A DNA stretch of 57,809 nt, taken from contig CAJUAR010000006.1 of NCBI GenBank assembly GCA_910584495.1, positions 1 to 57,809 on the forward strand. Reading direction: 5' to 3'. Below the pieces are notes generated by a model. That model made no database searches. It had not been told where the DNA came from and was given only the letters and a program-made list of their open reading frames with translations. Within the stretch, counting starts at the first letter, position 1. Each line of letters starts with the position of its first letter. Origin of the DNA: an uncultured Muribaculaceae bacterium. GTDB taxonomy: Bacteria; Bacteroidota; Bacteroidia; Bacteroidales; Muribaculaceae. Below, piece after piece: positions 25,929-34,629 of the stretch. The position numbers and the translations under genes were made by a program.

Positions 25929-27665
25929 TTATTTGTAGAGAAAACGACGGATAGAGCGTTTGGGAGTTTTCTCGAATTCTTCAGGCATTATTTCAATGCT
26001 CTGTACTTGCTCATATGGAGCGACAATAGCGTTAAGAGCATTGCGGTTGGCTTCCATGGCATTTTTCAATTCTTCATCGCCAAGTCCATCGCGTTTCACC
26101 TCATCGGCATCAGGGTGGCATAGCGCCACAAGGTGTCCTTGTCGTTCTATTACCAGACACTCACTCACATAAGGCATGTTGCTGAGCTTAGATTCCAATT
26201 CTTCGGGATAGATGTTTTGGCCGTTGGCGCTCAAAATCATGGTTTTATAGCGGCCGCGGATGTGAATAGTGCGGTTGTTCGGCTCGCTTAGCCACCCCAT
26301 GTCGCCTGTGTGGAGCCATCCGTCCTCTTCGAGAGCAGCTTCTGTAGCTTCCGGATTTTTATAGTAGCCTTTCATCACATTGAGGCCTCGCACCAATATT
26401 TCGCCTTGTGAATAACCGTTTTCGGTTTTGGGTAAAGTTTCATCCTCAAGAATTTTTGCTTCCATAATGCCGGAAAGCGTGCGTCCTGCCGATCCCGGCA
26501 CAAAGCGGCGCCAAGGCGAGTAGCTGATGAGAGGACCGCACTCAGTCATGCCAAAGCCCACGGTGAAAGGAAATTTGATTTTGGTGAGGAATTCCTCAAC
26601 TTCGGCATTTAGCGGAGCTCCACCGACAATTACTTCTTCGAATGCCCCGCCAAAAGCATCAACGAGTTTGTTGCGGATGGCGCCATATACAGCCTTGTCA
26701 AGCAACGGCACCGCCAACACCCAGCGTATTGGGTTAGACGTAATCTGAGGCACCACAATTTTACGGTATATTTTTTCTAAAATTAATGGGACACAGATTA
26801 TTAGCGATGGCCGAACTTGTTTGAGAGCCTTAAGCAGGAGCATCGGAGTTGGCGTTTTGCCCAGCAGTGTGATGTGTGAACCTACTGCAAGAGGAGTGAG
26901 CATGTCGAAGGCACAGCCATAGGCATGGGCCAGTGGCAGGAATGAAAGCGCACGAGAGTTCTGATAGTGAAGTTTTGACCGTATGCCGAAGACAACATTT
27001 CCGCGCAAGTTGTCGATGGACAGCATCACACCCTTCGAGAACCCTGTTGTGCCCGAGGTGTAGTTGATTATGGCGATATTGTCGCCGTCGATGTGGGAAT
27101 ATCTAATATCTTCCGGACGGAAACCGGCAGGATAACGCTTGCGGAAATAGCGTGTCAGGCTATTGACAATTGAACGGTGGGTGGTTGAACGTCGTCCTGT
27201 TGAAGACGGCAGGCTTTTTTCGGCAATTACAGTCCGGGTATCAAGGGAAATTGCCACTCGCACCTGGGGTAGTTTGTCGAAATCGAGCTGCGAAAAAAGA
27301 CTGTCGTTGACAAACAGGGCAACAGAATCGCTATGCTCGATAAGGTGCTGGGAATCGGTCGGGCTAAAATCGTTGAGAATTGGTACAACAACGGCTCCAT
27401 ATGTGAGGGTAGCCATGAAGCTTATCACCCAGTTGGGCGTGTTTTTCCCATAGAGGGCAATTTTGTCGCCTGGCTTTATCGAGGCCAATTCAAAAAACAA
27501 ATGAAGGCGGGCAATGCGTCGAGCCATATCGCCATAGGTGATGCTCTTACCGCTGATGTAGTCAGTGAGTGCAGGCAAGGAGAAGTTGTCGGCAAAAGAG
27601 TGTTGGTAGATTTGCAGTAAGTCGTTGTATGGCGCTTGGCGGTATTGTTCTTCGAATTGGTACAT
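25929..27665 (-). CDS. AMP-dependent acyl-CoA synthetase/ligase
   Basis: ANL-superfamily enzyme, most like long-chain fatty acid:CoA ligases, which activate acids through an acyl-AMP. The P-loop-like motif YTSGTTGFSKGV is at residues 202-213. Later motifs are VGFGMTECGPLISY, the W-L-H-T-G-D-M-G hinge region and RGRYKTMILSANGQNIYPEELE. The C-terminal lysine region reads TPKRSIRRFLYK. At 578 residues it is full length, with no signal peptide. It lies between adk (5 bp upstream) and the mazG-like gene. Confidence 0.9.
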   Translation of the reverse strand: MYQFEEQYRQAPYNDLLQIYQHSFADNFSLPALTDYISGKSITYGDMARRIARLHLFFELASIKPGDKIALYGKNTPNWVISFMATLTYGAVVVPILNDFSPTDSQHLIEHSDSVALFVNDSLFSQLDFDKLPQVRVAISLDTRTVIAEKSLPSSTGRRSTTHRSIVNSLTRYFRKRYPAGFRPEDIRYSHIDGDNIAIINYTSGTTGFSKGVMLSIDNLRGNVVFGIRSKLHYQNSRALSFLPLAHAYGCAFDMLTPLAVGSHITLLGKTPTPMLLLKALKQVRPSLIICVPLILEKIYRKIVVPQITSNPIRWVLAVPLLDKAVYGAIRNKLVDAFGGAFEEVIVGGAPLNAEVEEFLTKIKFPFTVGFGMTECGPLISYSPWRRFVPGSAGRTLSGIMEAKILEDETLPKTENGYSQGEILVRGLNVMKGYYKNPEATEAALEEDGWLHTGDMGWLSEPNNRTIHIRGRYKTMILSANGQNIYPEELESKLSNMPYVSECLVIERQGHLVALCHPDADEVKRDGLGDEELKNAMEANRNALNAIVAPYEQVQSIEIMPEEFEKTPKRSIRRFLYK

Positions 27666-27670
27666 CTATC

Positions 27671-28258
27671 TTATTGTTTATCTGAAACGTGCTTGTCGAG
27701 GGCGGTCTGAATTTCGGCAAAGATTGCTTCGATATCTTTGTTGCCGTCGATTGCGTGAAATCGTCCTTGGGCAATGTAGTAGTCGTGGAGAGGCTGTGTC
27801 TGCTGGTGGTATACATCCAGCCTCTTTTGGATGGTTTCTATGTTGTCGTCGCTGCGGCCGCTTGTCTTGCCGCGTTCAAGCATGCGTTTTATTAATTCTT
27901 CCTCATCGACTTCCAGCCCCACCACGCAGTGTATGTGCGAGCCATATTTGGCAAGAAGGGTTTCAAGGGCTTCGGCTTGGGCTATTGTGCGTGGAAAGCC
28001 GTCGAAAATCACTCCATCGAGGGCTTGTTTTGGATTTTCCTTGAAAATTTCGTCGAGTACTTCAATCATTAGCTCGTCAGGAATGAGAAGGCCTTGCGAA
28101 ATGAAGGCATCAGCAACCTTGCCCAGCTTGGTGCCTTTGCTGATATGCTCGCGCAGGAGGTCGCCTGTGGAAATGTGCTTGAGATTGTATTTTTCTGCAA
28201 TGCGCAGGCTCTGGGTGCCTTTGCCACTGCCTGGAGCTCCAAAAATGACAATGTTCAT
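27671..28258 (-). CDS. adk: Adenylate kinase
   Basis: Interconverts ATP+AMP and 2 ADP. The N-terminal P-loop GAPGSGKGTQ (7-16), the AMP-binding region STGDLLREHI, DGFPRTIAQAEAL and the lid ERGKTSGRSDDN are all present. At 195 residues it is the short-lid form without zinc cysteines. It lies 38 bp after hpt on the same strand, a grouping common in Bacteroidales. Confidence 0.96.
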   Translation of the reverse strand: MNIVIFGAPGSGKGTQSLRIAEKYNLKHISTGDLLREHISKGTKLGKVADAFISQGLLIPDELMIEVLDEIFKENPKQALDGVIFDGFPRTIAQAEALETLLAKYGSHIHCVVGLEVDEEELIKRMLERGKTSGRSDDNIETIQKRLDVYHQQTQPLHDYYIAQGRFHAIDGNKDIEAIFAEIQTALDKHVSDKQ

Positions 28259-28296
28259 CTTACAATTGTACCTATTATTGGTTCTGTTTAATAATG

Positions 28297-28839
28297 TTAC
28301 ACCTCTTTGAGGATGTAGATGTCGTTAAGGTTTCGTGCCAGACCGTCAAGGTCGAGACCGTAGCCGATTATGAATTTGGTGGGAATGTTAAACCCCACAT
28401 AGTCGGGCTTGACAGGGCGCACCAAGGCGTCCGGCTTGAAAAGAAGTGTTGCAACTTTAATGTCGGCAGGTTCCTTTTTCTTGAGGTCTTCAATTAGGCG
28501 GTAGATAGTGTTGCCCGTATCGACAATATCTTCGACAATTATAATGTCGCGACCTTTAATGTCTTCACGCAAACCGAGCACTTCTTTGACGGCTCCGGTT
28601 GTCTTGACTCCTGCATAGCTTTGAAGGCGGATGAAGGTGATTTCGGCATCAATGTTTTCTGCTGCTCTAAATAGGTCGCTGGCAAAAGGAAATGCCCCGT
28701 TTAGTACACACACAAACAAGGGCATTTTACCGGCATAATCGCGCATTATTTCTTTACCCAACTCTTGTACTCGGGCTTGTATCTGATTTTTAGAGATATA
28801 AGGCTCGAAAGTCAAGCCTCCGTAAGTCACTTGTTCCAT
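28297..28839 (-). CDS. hpt: Hypoxanthine phosphoribosyltransferase
   Basis: Purine salvage enzyme that makes IMP (and usually GMP) from the base and PRPP. The PRPP-binding loop IIIVEDIVDTGNT (about 100-112) and the C-terminal KPDYVGFNIPTKFIIGYGLD are standard. 180 residues, full length. It is the first gene of the hpt-adk-ligase-mazG group and has its own promoter. Confidence 0.95.
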   Translation of the reverse strand: MEQVTYGGLTFEPYISKNQIQARVQELGKEIMRDYAGKMPLFVCVLNGAFPFASDLFRAAENIDAEITFIRLQSYAGVKTTGAVKEVLGLREDIKGRDIIIVEDIVDTGNTIYRLIEDLKKKEPADIKVATLLFKPDALVRPVKPDYVGFNIPTKFIIGYGLDLDGLARNLNDIYILKEV

Positions 28840-28862
28840 CGTAGATGCAAAAATAAATTATG

Positions 28863-28893
28863 CAAAGTTAAACATATTTTCGCAATCGACAAT
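28863..28893 (-). promoter_or_regulatory. Probable promoter of the hpt-adk group
   Basis: The minus strand reads ATTG (28893-28890), then 19 bp, then TAACTTTG (28870-28863). This fits the Bacteroidetes consensus apart from the first -33 base. The -7 element is 24 bp upstream of the hpt ATG. Confidence 0.55.
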
Positions 28894-28965
28894 GCAAGAG
28901 TTCAAAAACCGTGCGTTTTTTTCGCTGCAAGCGCATGGGCAAACGTTTTTATAGAACCGAGTGCA

Positions 28966-29148
28966 TCAGAAAAATTTCTTGCGGCATTTTGTGCAATGTC
29001 CCGTAGCTATGGCTACTGCCAGAAGGACAGCAAGACTGCCGATGACGATGTGGTGTATGCGTTCGCGTCGTTCGCGACGTTCGAGTTGTCGTTCCACTTT
29101 TTGCAAAGCTTCAACTTCGCGTGCTTCTTCAGATTTGATGATTGCCAT
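28966..29148 (-). CDS. Small single-span membrane protein with a CxxC tail
   Basis: A 60-residue ORF not matched to a family I can name. The first 30 residues are highly charged and helical (KVERQLERRERRER), suggesting a cytoplasmic coiled or amphipathic helix. A single hydrophobic span follows (about 33-50, IVIGSLAVLLAVAIATG), then a basic tail with CTKC. Codon choice looks like the neighbouring genes, which argues that it is real. It stands alone between hpt and the divergent nrdJ; no clear -33/-7 promoter is visible. Confidence 0.6.
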   Translation of the reverse strand: MAIIKSEEAREVEALQKVERQLERRERRERIHHIVIGSLAVLLAVAIATGHCTKCRKKFF

Positions 29149-29230
29149 AATTCAAAAAAAATGTAAGTGTTCTAAAATTAGTCTGTTATCTATAACAATC
29201 AACTCACTGAGATTGTTCTGGGCGAAATTT

Positions 29231-29272
29231 AGTTGGCCCCAATGTTGCACAAATGAGAAATTTTGGCCAACT
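29231..29272. other. Inverted repeat in the nrdJ leader region
   Basis: AGTTGGCC (29231-29238) and GGCCAACT (29265-29272) form a perfect 8-bp inverted repeat about 50-90 bp upstream of the nrdJ start. The second arm overlaps a weak -7-like CAACTTTG (29268-29275). It may be an operator or a leader hairpin. It does not resemble the NrdR box. I see no cobalamin-riboswitch hallmarks. Confidence 0.4.
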
Positions 29273-29319
29273 TTGCCGAACAAAAACAAAACACATTATC
29301 AACCGAATACTCTATAATC

Positions 29320-31854
29320 ATGTCACAACTCCAGGCACACACCTATGAAGAGGCATACCAGGCATCGCTTGAATATTTTAGAGGCGATGCACTTGCCGCA
29401 CAGGTGTGGGTTAACAAATATGCGTTAAAAGATTCTGATGGAAATATCTATGAACTGTCACCCGACGATATGCACAAACGTCTGGCTTCGGAGATAGGAC
29501 GCATCGAGGCCAAATACCCCAACGGGATGACAAGCGAAGAGGTCTTCGAACTGCTGCGCGATTTCAAATATGTCGTGCCACAAGGCAGTCCTATGGCCGG
29601 TATAGGAAACGATTTCCAAGTTGGTTCGTTGTCGAACTGCTTCGTTATAGGCATTGATGGCAAGCCCGACAGTTACGGCGGCATTATGCGTATCGACCAG
29701 GAGCAAGTGCAGCTCATGAAACGTCGTGGCGGGGTGGGGCATGACCTTTCGCACCTAAGGCCAAAAGGTACGTCCGTGCGAAATTCGGCACTCACTTCAA
29801 CCGGCCTTGTGCCGTTTATGGAGCGATATTCCAACTCTACGCGAGAGGTCGCCCAGGATGGCCGGCGAGGTGCCTTGATGATGACTGTTTCAATCAAGCA
29901 TCCCGATTCCGAGGCCTTTATCGATGCAAAAATGACACCCGGCAAAGTGACGGGAGCCAATGTTTCTGTGCGTATCGACGATGCTTTTATGGAAGCCGTA
30001 GAGTGGGGCAAACCCTATGTGCAGCAATTTCCTGTCGATTCCGAACACCCCGAAGTGACCAAGGAAATTGATGCTTCGGCCCTTTGGCAGAAAATTGTGA
30101 CCAATGCTTGGAAATCGGCTGAACCAGGCGTGCTTTTCTGGGACACTATCCGTCGTGAATCTGTGCCTGACTGCTATGCCGATCTCGGTTTTGAAACCAT
30201 CTCTACTAATCCTTGCGGCGAAATACCTCTATGTCCCTACGACAGCTGTCGTCTGCTGGCCATAAACCTCTATTCGTTTGTCAAGAATCCGTTTACGCCC
30301 CAGGCTGAGTTTGATTACGACAAATTGCGCACAGTTGTGGGTAAGGCGCAGCGTATCATGGACGACATAATCGATCTTGAGATGGAGAAAATAGATCTCA
30401 TCCTCAAGAAAATTGATACAGATCCGGAACCGGAAGAAGTTCGAGCTCCGGAACGAGATCTCTGGCTTAAAATAAAAGCAAAAACACTACTGGGACGACG
30501 CACCGGACTTGGCACAACCGCAGAGGGCGACATGGTCGCTGCCATGGGTCTGCGTTATGGCACTCCCGAAGCCACGGCTTTTTCGGTGGGTGTGCATCGC
30601 TCAGTGGCGCTTGCTGCCTATAACTCATCGGTTGACATGGCCGCAGAGCGCGGAGCTTTTGAAATTTACGATGCTAAGCGCGAAGAGGGCAATCCCTTCA
30701 TAGCACGCCTGGCAGAGGCCGACCCCGAAATGGCCGAGCGCATGCGCAGACAGGGGCGACGCAACATAGCTTGCCTCACTATTGCGCCTACAGGTACAAC
30801 GAGCCTGATGACACGCACCTCCAGCGGTATCGAGCCTGTGTTTATGCCCGTGTACAAACGCCGCCGCAAAATCAACGCGCTCGACCCCAAAGCGCGAGTG
30901 GATTATGTCGATGACAGCGGCGATGCTTTCGAGGAATATATTGTTTATCATCCCAAATTCATAGAATGGATGAAGATAAACAACATAGACACAGAAAAGA
31001 ACTATACACAAGCCGAACTCGACGAGCTTGTTGCGCGTTCCCCCTATGCCAAGGCAACAGCCAACGACATAGACTGGCACGAGAAGGTGAGCATGCAGGG
31101 GCAGATTCAGAAATGGGTGGACCACAGCATCTCGGTAACAATCAATCTTCCCGCCGATATCAGCGTTGAGGCTGTCGAAAGTCTCTATCGTCAGGCGTGG
31201 CATGCCGGATGCAAAGGTTGCACCGTATATCGTGATGGTTCACGCTCCGGCGTACTGGTGGCTATAGAAAAAAAGAAGAAAGAAACGCCCGACGCTTCCA
31301 AACCGATACTTTCCAAACGTCCCATCGAACTTGAAGCCGACGTTGTCCGCTTTCAGAATAACAAAGAAAAGTGGATTGCATTCGTGGGACTTGTCGACGG
31401 CCGACCCTATGAAATATTTACCGGTCTGTCCGATGACGAGGACGGCCTCTTCCTTCCCAAATCGGTAGCTCATGGCCGAATCATCAAAGCTATAGACGAG
31501 AACGGCAATAAACGCTACGACTTCCAGTTCCTTAATAAACGAGGTCATAAAACAACCATCGAAGGCTTGAGCGACAAGTTCAACCCTGAATATTGGAACT
31601 ATGCCAAGCTGATTTCCGGTGTCCTCCGCTATGGAATGCCTATTGATCAGGTTATCAAGCTTGTGGGTGGTCTCGAGCTTGATTCGCAGAGCATCAACAC
31701 CTGGAAGATGGGTGTTGAACGTGCTTTGAAAAAATATATTCCCAACGGCACCGGTGCCAATGGCCAAAAATGTCCCAATTGTGGCCAGGAAACCCTCATC
31801 TATCAAGAAGGATGCCTCATCTGCACATCGTGCGGAACCAGTAAATGTGGATAA
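29320..31854 (+). CDS. nrdJ: Adenosylcobalamin-dependent ribonucleoside-diphosphate reductase (class II)
   Basis: Makes deoxyribonucleotides using vitamin B12, independently of oxygen. Class II landmarks are present: the first active-site cysteine in LSNCFVIG (Cys107), NPCGEIPL at 297-304 with Cys299, and PTGTTSLMTRTSSGIEP. The C-terminal part ends in a zinc-ribbon-like CPNCG...CTSCG segment carrying the redox cysteines. The ATG at 29320 is preferred to an upstream TTG because homologous sequence starts there. The length is 844 residues. The window has no nrdAB or nrdDG alternative and no cobalamin transport gene. Confidence 0.95.
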   Translation: MSQLQAHTYEEAYQASLEYFRGDALAAQVWVNKYALKDSDGNIYELSPDDMHKRLASEIGRIEAKYPNGMTSEEVFELLRDFKYVVPQGSPMAGIGNDFQVGSLSNCFVIGIDGKPDSYGGIMRIDQEQVQLMKRRGGVGHDLSHLRPKGTSVRNSALTSTGLVPFMERYSNSTREVAQDGRRGALMMTVSIKHPDSEAFIDAKMTPGKVTGANVSVRIDDAFMEAVEWGKPYVQQFPVDSEHPEVTKEIDASALWQKIVTNAWKSAEPGVLFWDTIRRESVPDCYADLGFETISTNPCGEIPLCPYDSCRLLAINLYSFVKNPFTPQAEFDYDKLRTVVGKAQRIMDDIIDLEMEKIDLILKKIDTDPEPEEVRAPERDLWLKIKAKTLLGRRTGLGTTAEGDMVAAMGLRYGTPEATAFSVGVHRSVALAAYNSSVDMAAERGAFEIYDAKREEGNPFIARLAEADPEMAERMRRQGRRNIACLTIAPTGTTSLMTRTSSGIEPVFMPVYKRRRKINALDPKARVDYVDDSGDAFEEYIVYHPKFIEWMKINNIDTEKNYTQAELDELVARSPYAKATANDIDWHEKVSMQGQIQKWVDHSISVTINLPADISVEAVESLYRQAWHAGCKGCTVYRDGSRSGVLVAIEKKKKETPDASKPILSKRPIELEADVVRFQNNKEKWIAFVGLVDGRPYEIFTGLSDDEDGLFLPKSVAHGRIIKAIDENGNKRYDFQFLNKRGHKTTIEGLSDKFNPEYWNYAKLISGVLRYGMPIDQVIKLVGGLELDSQSINTWKMGVERALKKYIPNGTGANGQKCPNCGQETLIYQEGCLICTSCGTSKCG

Positions 31855-31891
31855 AAAATGTGAATTATTTCGATATTCAAATTGATATTAT

Positions 31892-31899
31892 TATCTTTG
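31892..31899 (+). promoter_or_regulatory. -7 element of the malQ-tamB promoter
   Basis: TATCTTTG matches the -7 consensus, 46 bp upstream of the malQ ATG. A near -33 (ATTTC) lies about 20 bp upstream. Confidence 0.5.
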
Positions 31900-31944
31900 C
31901 AGACACTCATCGGCACTCAGAAAAAAATATCAATATCATACTAT

Positions 31945-34611
31945 ATGAAGCTTATTTTCAACATCGATTATCGCACCAATTGGGGGGAATCGGTATATGT
32001 CGTAGGGGACATTGCCGAGCTTGGTGCCGGCGACTATAACAAAGCGCCGAAACTCGCCCTTAACGGCAACTCACAGTGGACAATAGAGCTTGAGGTTCCC
32101 AATGACGCAAGTTTTACATATCGTTATTTTGTCCGTAACGACGAAGGCGAAGTCAAAAACGAATGGGGCAAAGGCAACTGTTTTTGCGGCTCGCATTCTC
32201 CCGTTGTCCGCTTCTTCGACCGTTGGCAGGACCAACCCTTCGACAAGCCATATTATGCCTCGGCATTTACCGATTGCATCTGCCGTCACTCCGACGACAG
32301 AAAGGTGAAAGCCGAACGAGGCTTTGTAACTCTTGTACTGGCAGCTCCAATGGTAGCACCCGATGATGTGATGACCGTTGTCGGAGCTAATCCCTCGATG
32401 GGCGAATGGCAGCCGCAAAGAGCATTGCGCATGAGCGCTGCCGACTTCCCTTTGTGGAAAGTCAATATTCCGGCCGAAGGTTTGCGCTTTGATACTGAAT
32501 ATAAGTTTTTGATAGTGAAAAAGGATAGCGGTGAGGTTGTGTCGTGGGAAGGGGGACGCAACCGCACAGTGGGCATCAATCCATCGGCCGGCGAGGCCAC
32601 CGTGTTGCGTGGCATGCGTTTCATCAATGAACAGAAGCTATGGCGCGGTGCCGGCACAGCAATCCCTGTGTTCTCGCTTCGAAGCAACAGCGACATGGGC
32701 GTGGGCGATTTTATGGACCTTATCCCCATGGTGGATTGGGCTGTGGCTACCGGACAGAAATTCCTCCAACTACTGCCGATTAACGATACAACAATGAGCG
32801 GCACATGGACCGACAGCTACCCCTACAACGCCAATAGTACCTTTGCTCTTCACCCTATGTATCTGCGGGTTACAGAACTTGGCAAGCTCAAGGACGCAAA
32901 CCGTCAACGTTACTATGACGAGCAAGCAGCCAAACTCAATGCTCTTGCCGAAGTGGACTACGAAGCCGCAAATGCTCTAAAAAAAGAATATATCGACGAA
33001 ATATTTGAACAGGAAGGAGCTGCAACACTTGGCAGCGACGATTATAAAAATTTTGTTGTCCAAAACCAATCATGGCTTATGCCTTATGCGGCTTTCTGCG
33101 TGCTTCGCGACAAATTTGGCACTCCCGATTTCAACCAATGGGGCAAATATGCAGAATACTCCGAAGCTATTCAGGCAAAAGTGCTGAAAGCAAACAGCAA
33201 AGAAGCCGACAAGGTCATCTATGTGCAATATCATCTCGACAGGCAAATGCGTCGAGTTCACGACTATGCAAACAGCCATGGAGTGGCAATCAAGGGTGAT
33301 ATTCCAATAGGTATCTCTCGCACAAGTGTCGATGCTTGGCAGTATCCTCAGCTCTTCTATATGGACTGTCAGGCAGGTGCTCCGCCGGATGATTTCTCCG
33401 TACTCGGCCAGAACTGGGGCTTCCCTACATATAATTGGGAAGAAATGAACAAAGACGGGTTTGCTTGGTGGAAAGCACGCATGGTGAAAATGTCCGATTT
33501 CTTCGATGCCTACCGCATCGATCACGTGCTCGGATTCTTCCGCATTTGGCAAATACCAATGAATGCTGTACATGGTTTGCTGGGCTATTTCAATCCGGCA
33601 TTGCCATTTACCATCGACGAACTGCGCTACAACTACGATTTTTGGCTCGACACGTCGGTGCACACCACGCCATATATCATGGAATACTTTGTGGAAGATT
33701 TCTTCGGCCCATACAAGAACGAAGCCGTGAAGATTTATCTCAAGAGTATGGGTGGCGGACGCTACCGCTTGCGCGACGAATTTGACACCCAGCGCAAAAT
33801 TGTCGACTATTTCGCATCACAGCCTAAGAACGAAAAGAACAGCCGAATATGCGACGGCCTTCTTGGTCTGGCCGATGAAGTGCTTTTTATCGAAGACCCC
33901 GAACAGAAAGGGCACTATCATCCACGAATCTCGGCACAATACACTTATGTCTATCGTTCGCTAAACGACTATGAACGTTGGTGCTTCAACCGTCTCTATA
34001 ACGACTTCTTCTATCATCGTCACAACGACTTCTGGTATGGCAAAGCCATGTGGAAGCTGCCACCTCTCATCAACTCCACCGATATGCTTGTCTGTGCCGA
34101 GGACCTTGGCATGATACCCTCGTGCGTGCCTGCCGTGATAGAGCAACTCGAAATCCTTTCGCTCGAAATCCAGCGCATGCCCAAAGACCCGTCGAGCAGT
34201 TTTGGCAACACTTGGAATTATCCATATTTTTCGGTTTGTACCACGTCGACCCACGACATGGGCGGAATACGTCAGTGGTGGGAAGAAGATCGCGACTCTA
34301 CCCAGCGATATTTTAACGAAGTCCTTCACGAGCAAGGTGCTTCGCCCTATTATGCCGAACCTTGGGTTTGCGACCGAATTGTCGATCTCCATTTGCAGTC
34401 GCCGTCGATGCTTTGCATACTCCCGCTTCAGGACTGGCTGTCGATAGATGGTTCTATTCGACGCGAAGACCCGCGCGAAGAACAAATCAATGTACCTGCC
34501 AACTCTCGCCACTATTGGCGCTACCGCATGCATCTGACAGTGGACGAACTCATAGACCATAAAGAATTTAATGATTATTTGAAGACAAAAATCACAAATT
34601 CAGACCGTTAA
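31945..34611 (+). CDS. malQ: 4-alpha-glucanotransferase, DPE2-like with two CBM20 modules
   Basis: GH77 disproportionating enzyme that transfers glucan chains during glycogen or maltodextrin metabolism. Two N-terminal CBM20-type starch-binding modules (about 1-100 and 125-225; VYVVGDIAELGAGDY and MTVVGANPSMGEWQP) precede the GH77 barrel. Catalytic motifs are DAYRIDHVLGFFR, VCAEDLGMIP and STHDMGGIRQWW. This architecture resembles plant cytosolic DPE2 rather than E. coli MalQ, and the length of 888 residues fits. The ATG at 31945 matches the CBM20 start. tamB follows 18 bp later. Confidence 0.93.
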   Translation: MKLIFNIDYRTNWGESVYVVGDIAELGAGDYNKAPKLALNGNSQWTIELEVPNDASFTYRYFVRNDEGEVKNEWGKGNCFCGSHSPVVRFFDRWQDQPFDKPYYASAFTDCICRHSDDRKVKAERGFVTLVLAAPMVAPDDVMTVVGANPSMGEWQPQRALRMSAADFPLWKVNIPAEGLRFDTEYKFLIVKKDSGEVVSWEGGRNRTVGINPSAGEATVLRGMRFINEQKLWRGAGTAIPVFSLRSNSDMGVGDFMDLIPMVDWAVATGQKFLQLLPINDTTMSGTWTDSYPYNANSTFALHPMYLRVTELGKLKDANRQRYYDEQAAKLNALAEVDYEAANALKKEYIDEIFEQEGAATLGSDDYKNFVVQNQSWLMPYAAFCVLRDKFGTPDFNQWGKYAEYSEAIQAKVLKANSKEADKVIYVQYHLDRQMRRVHDYANSHGVAIKGDIPIGISRTSVDAWQYPQLFYMDCQAGAPPDDFSVLGQNWGFPTYNWEEMNKDGFAWWKARMVKMSDFFDAYRIDHVLGFFRIWQIPMNAVHGLLGYFNPALPFTIDELRYNYDFWLDTSVHTTPYIMEYFVEDFFGPYKNEAVKIYLKSMGGGRYRLRDEFDTQRKIVDYFASQPKNEKNSRICDGLLGLADEVLFIEDPEQKGHYHPRISAQYTYVYRSLNDYERWCFNRLYNDFFYHRHNDFWYGKAMWKLPPLINSTDMLVCAEDLGMIPSCVPAVIEQLEILSLEIQRMPKDPSSSFGNTWNYPYFSVCTTSTHDMGGIRQWWEEDRDSTQRYFNEVLHEQGASPYYAEPWVCDRIVDLHLQSPSMLCILPLQDWLSIDGSIRREDPREEQINVPANSRHYWRYRMHLTVDELIDHKEFNDYLKTKITNSDR

Positions 34612-34629
34612 AGTGCGGATTGTCGGCCC

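Noticed and set aside
28961..29317. 118-codon plus-strand open frame upstream of nrdJ
   Set aside because: It is antisense to the small membrane protein and overlaps the nrdJ control region. The minus-strand frame has better codon use and a sensible topology.
29149..29319. Cobalamin riboswitch upstream of the B12-dependent nrdJ
   Set aside because: I looked for the B12-box and multi-stem layout; the interval is too short and lacks them.
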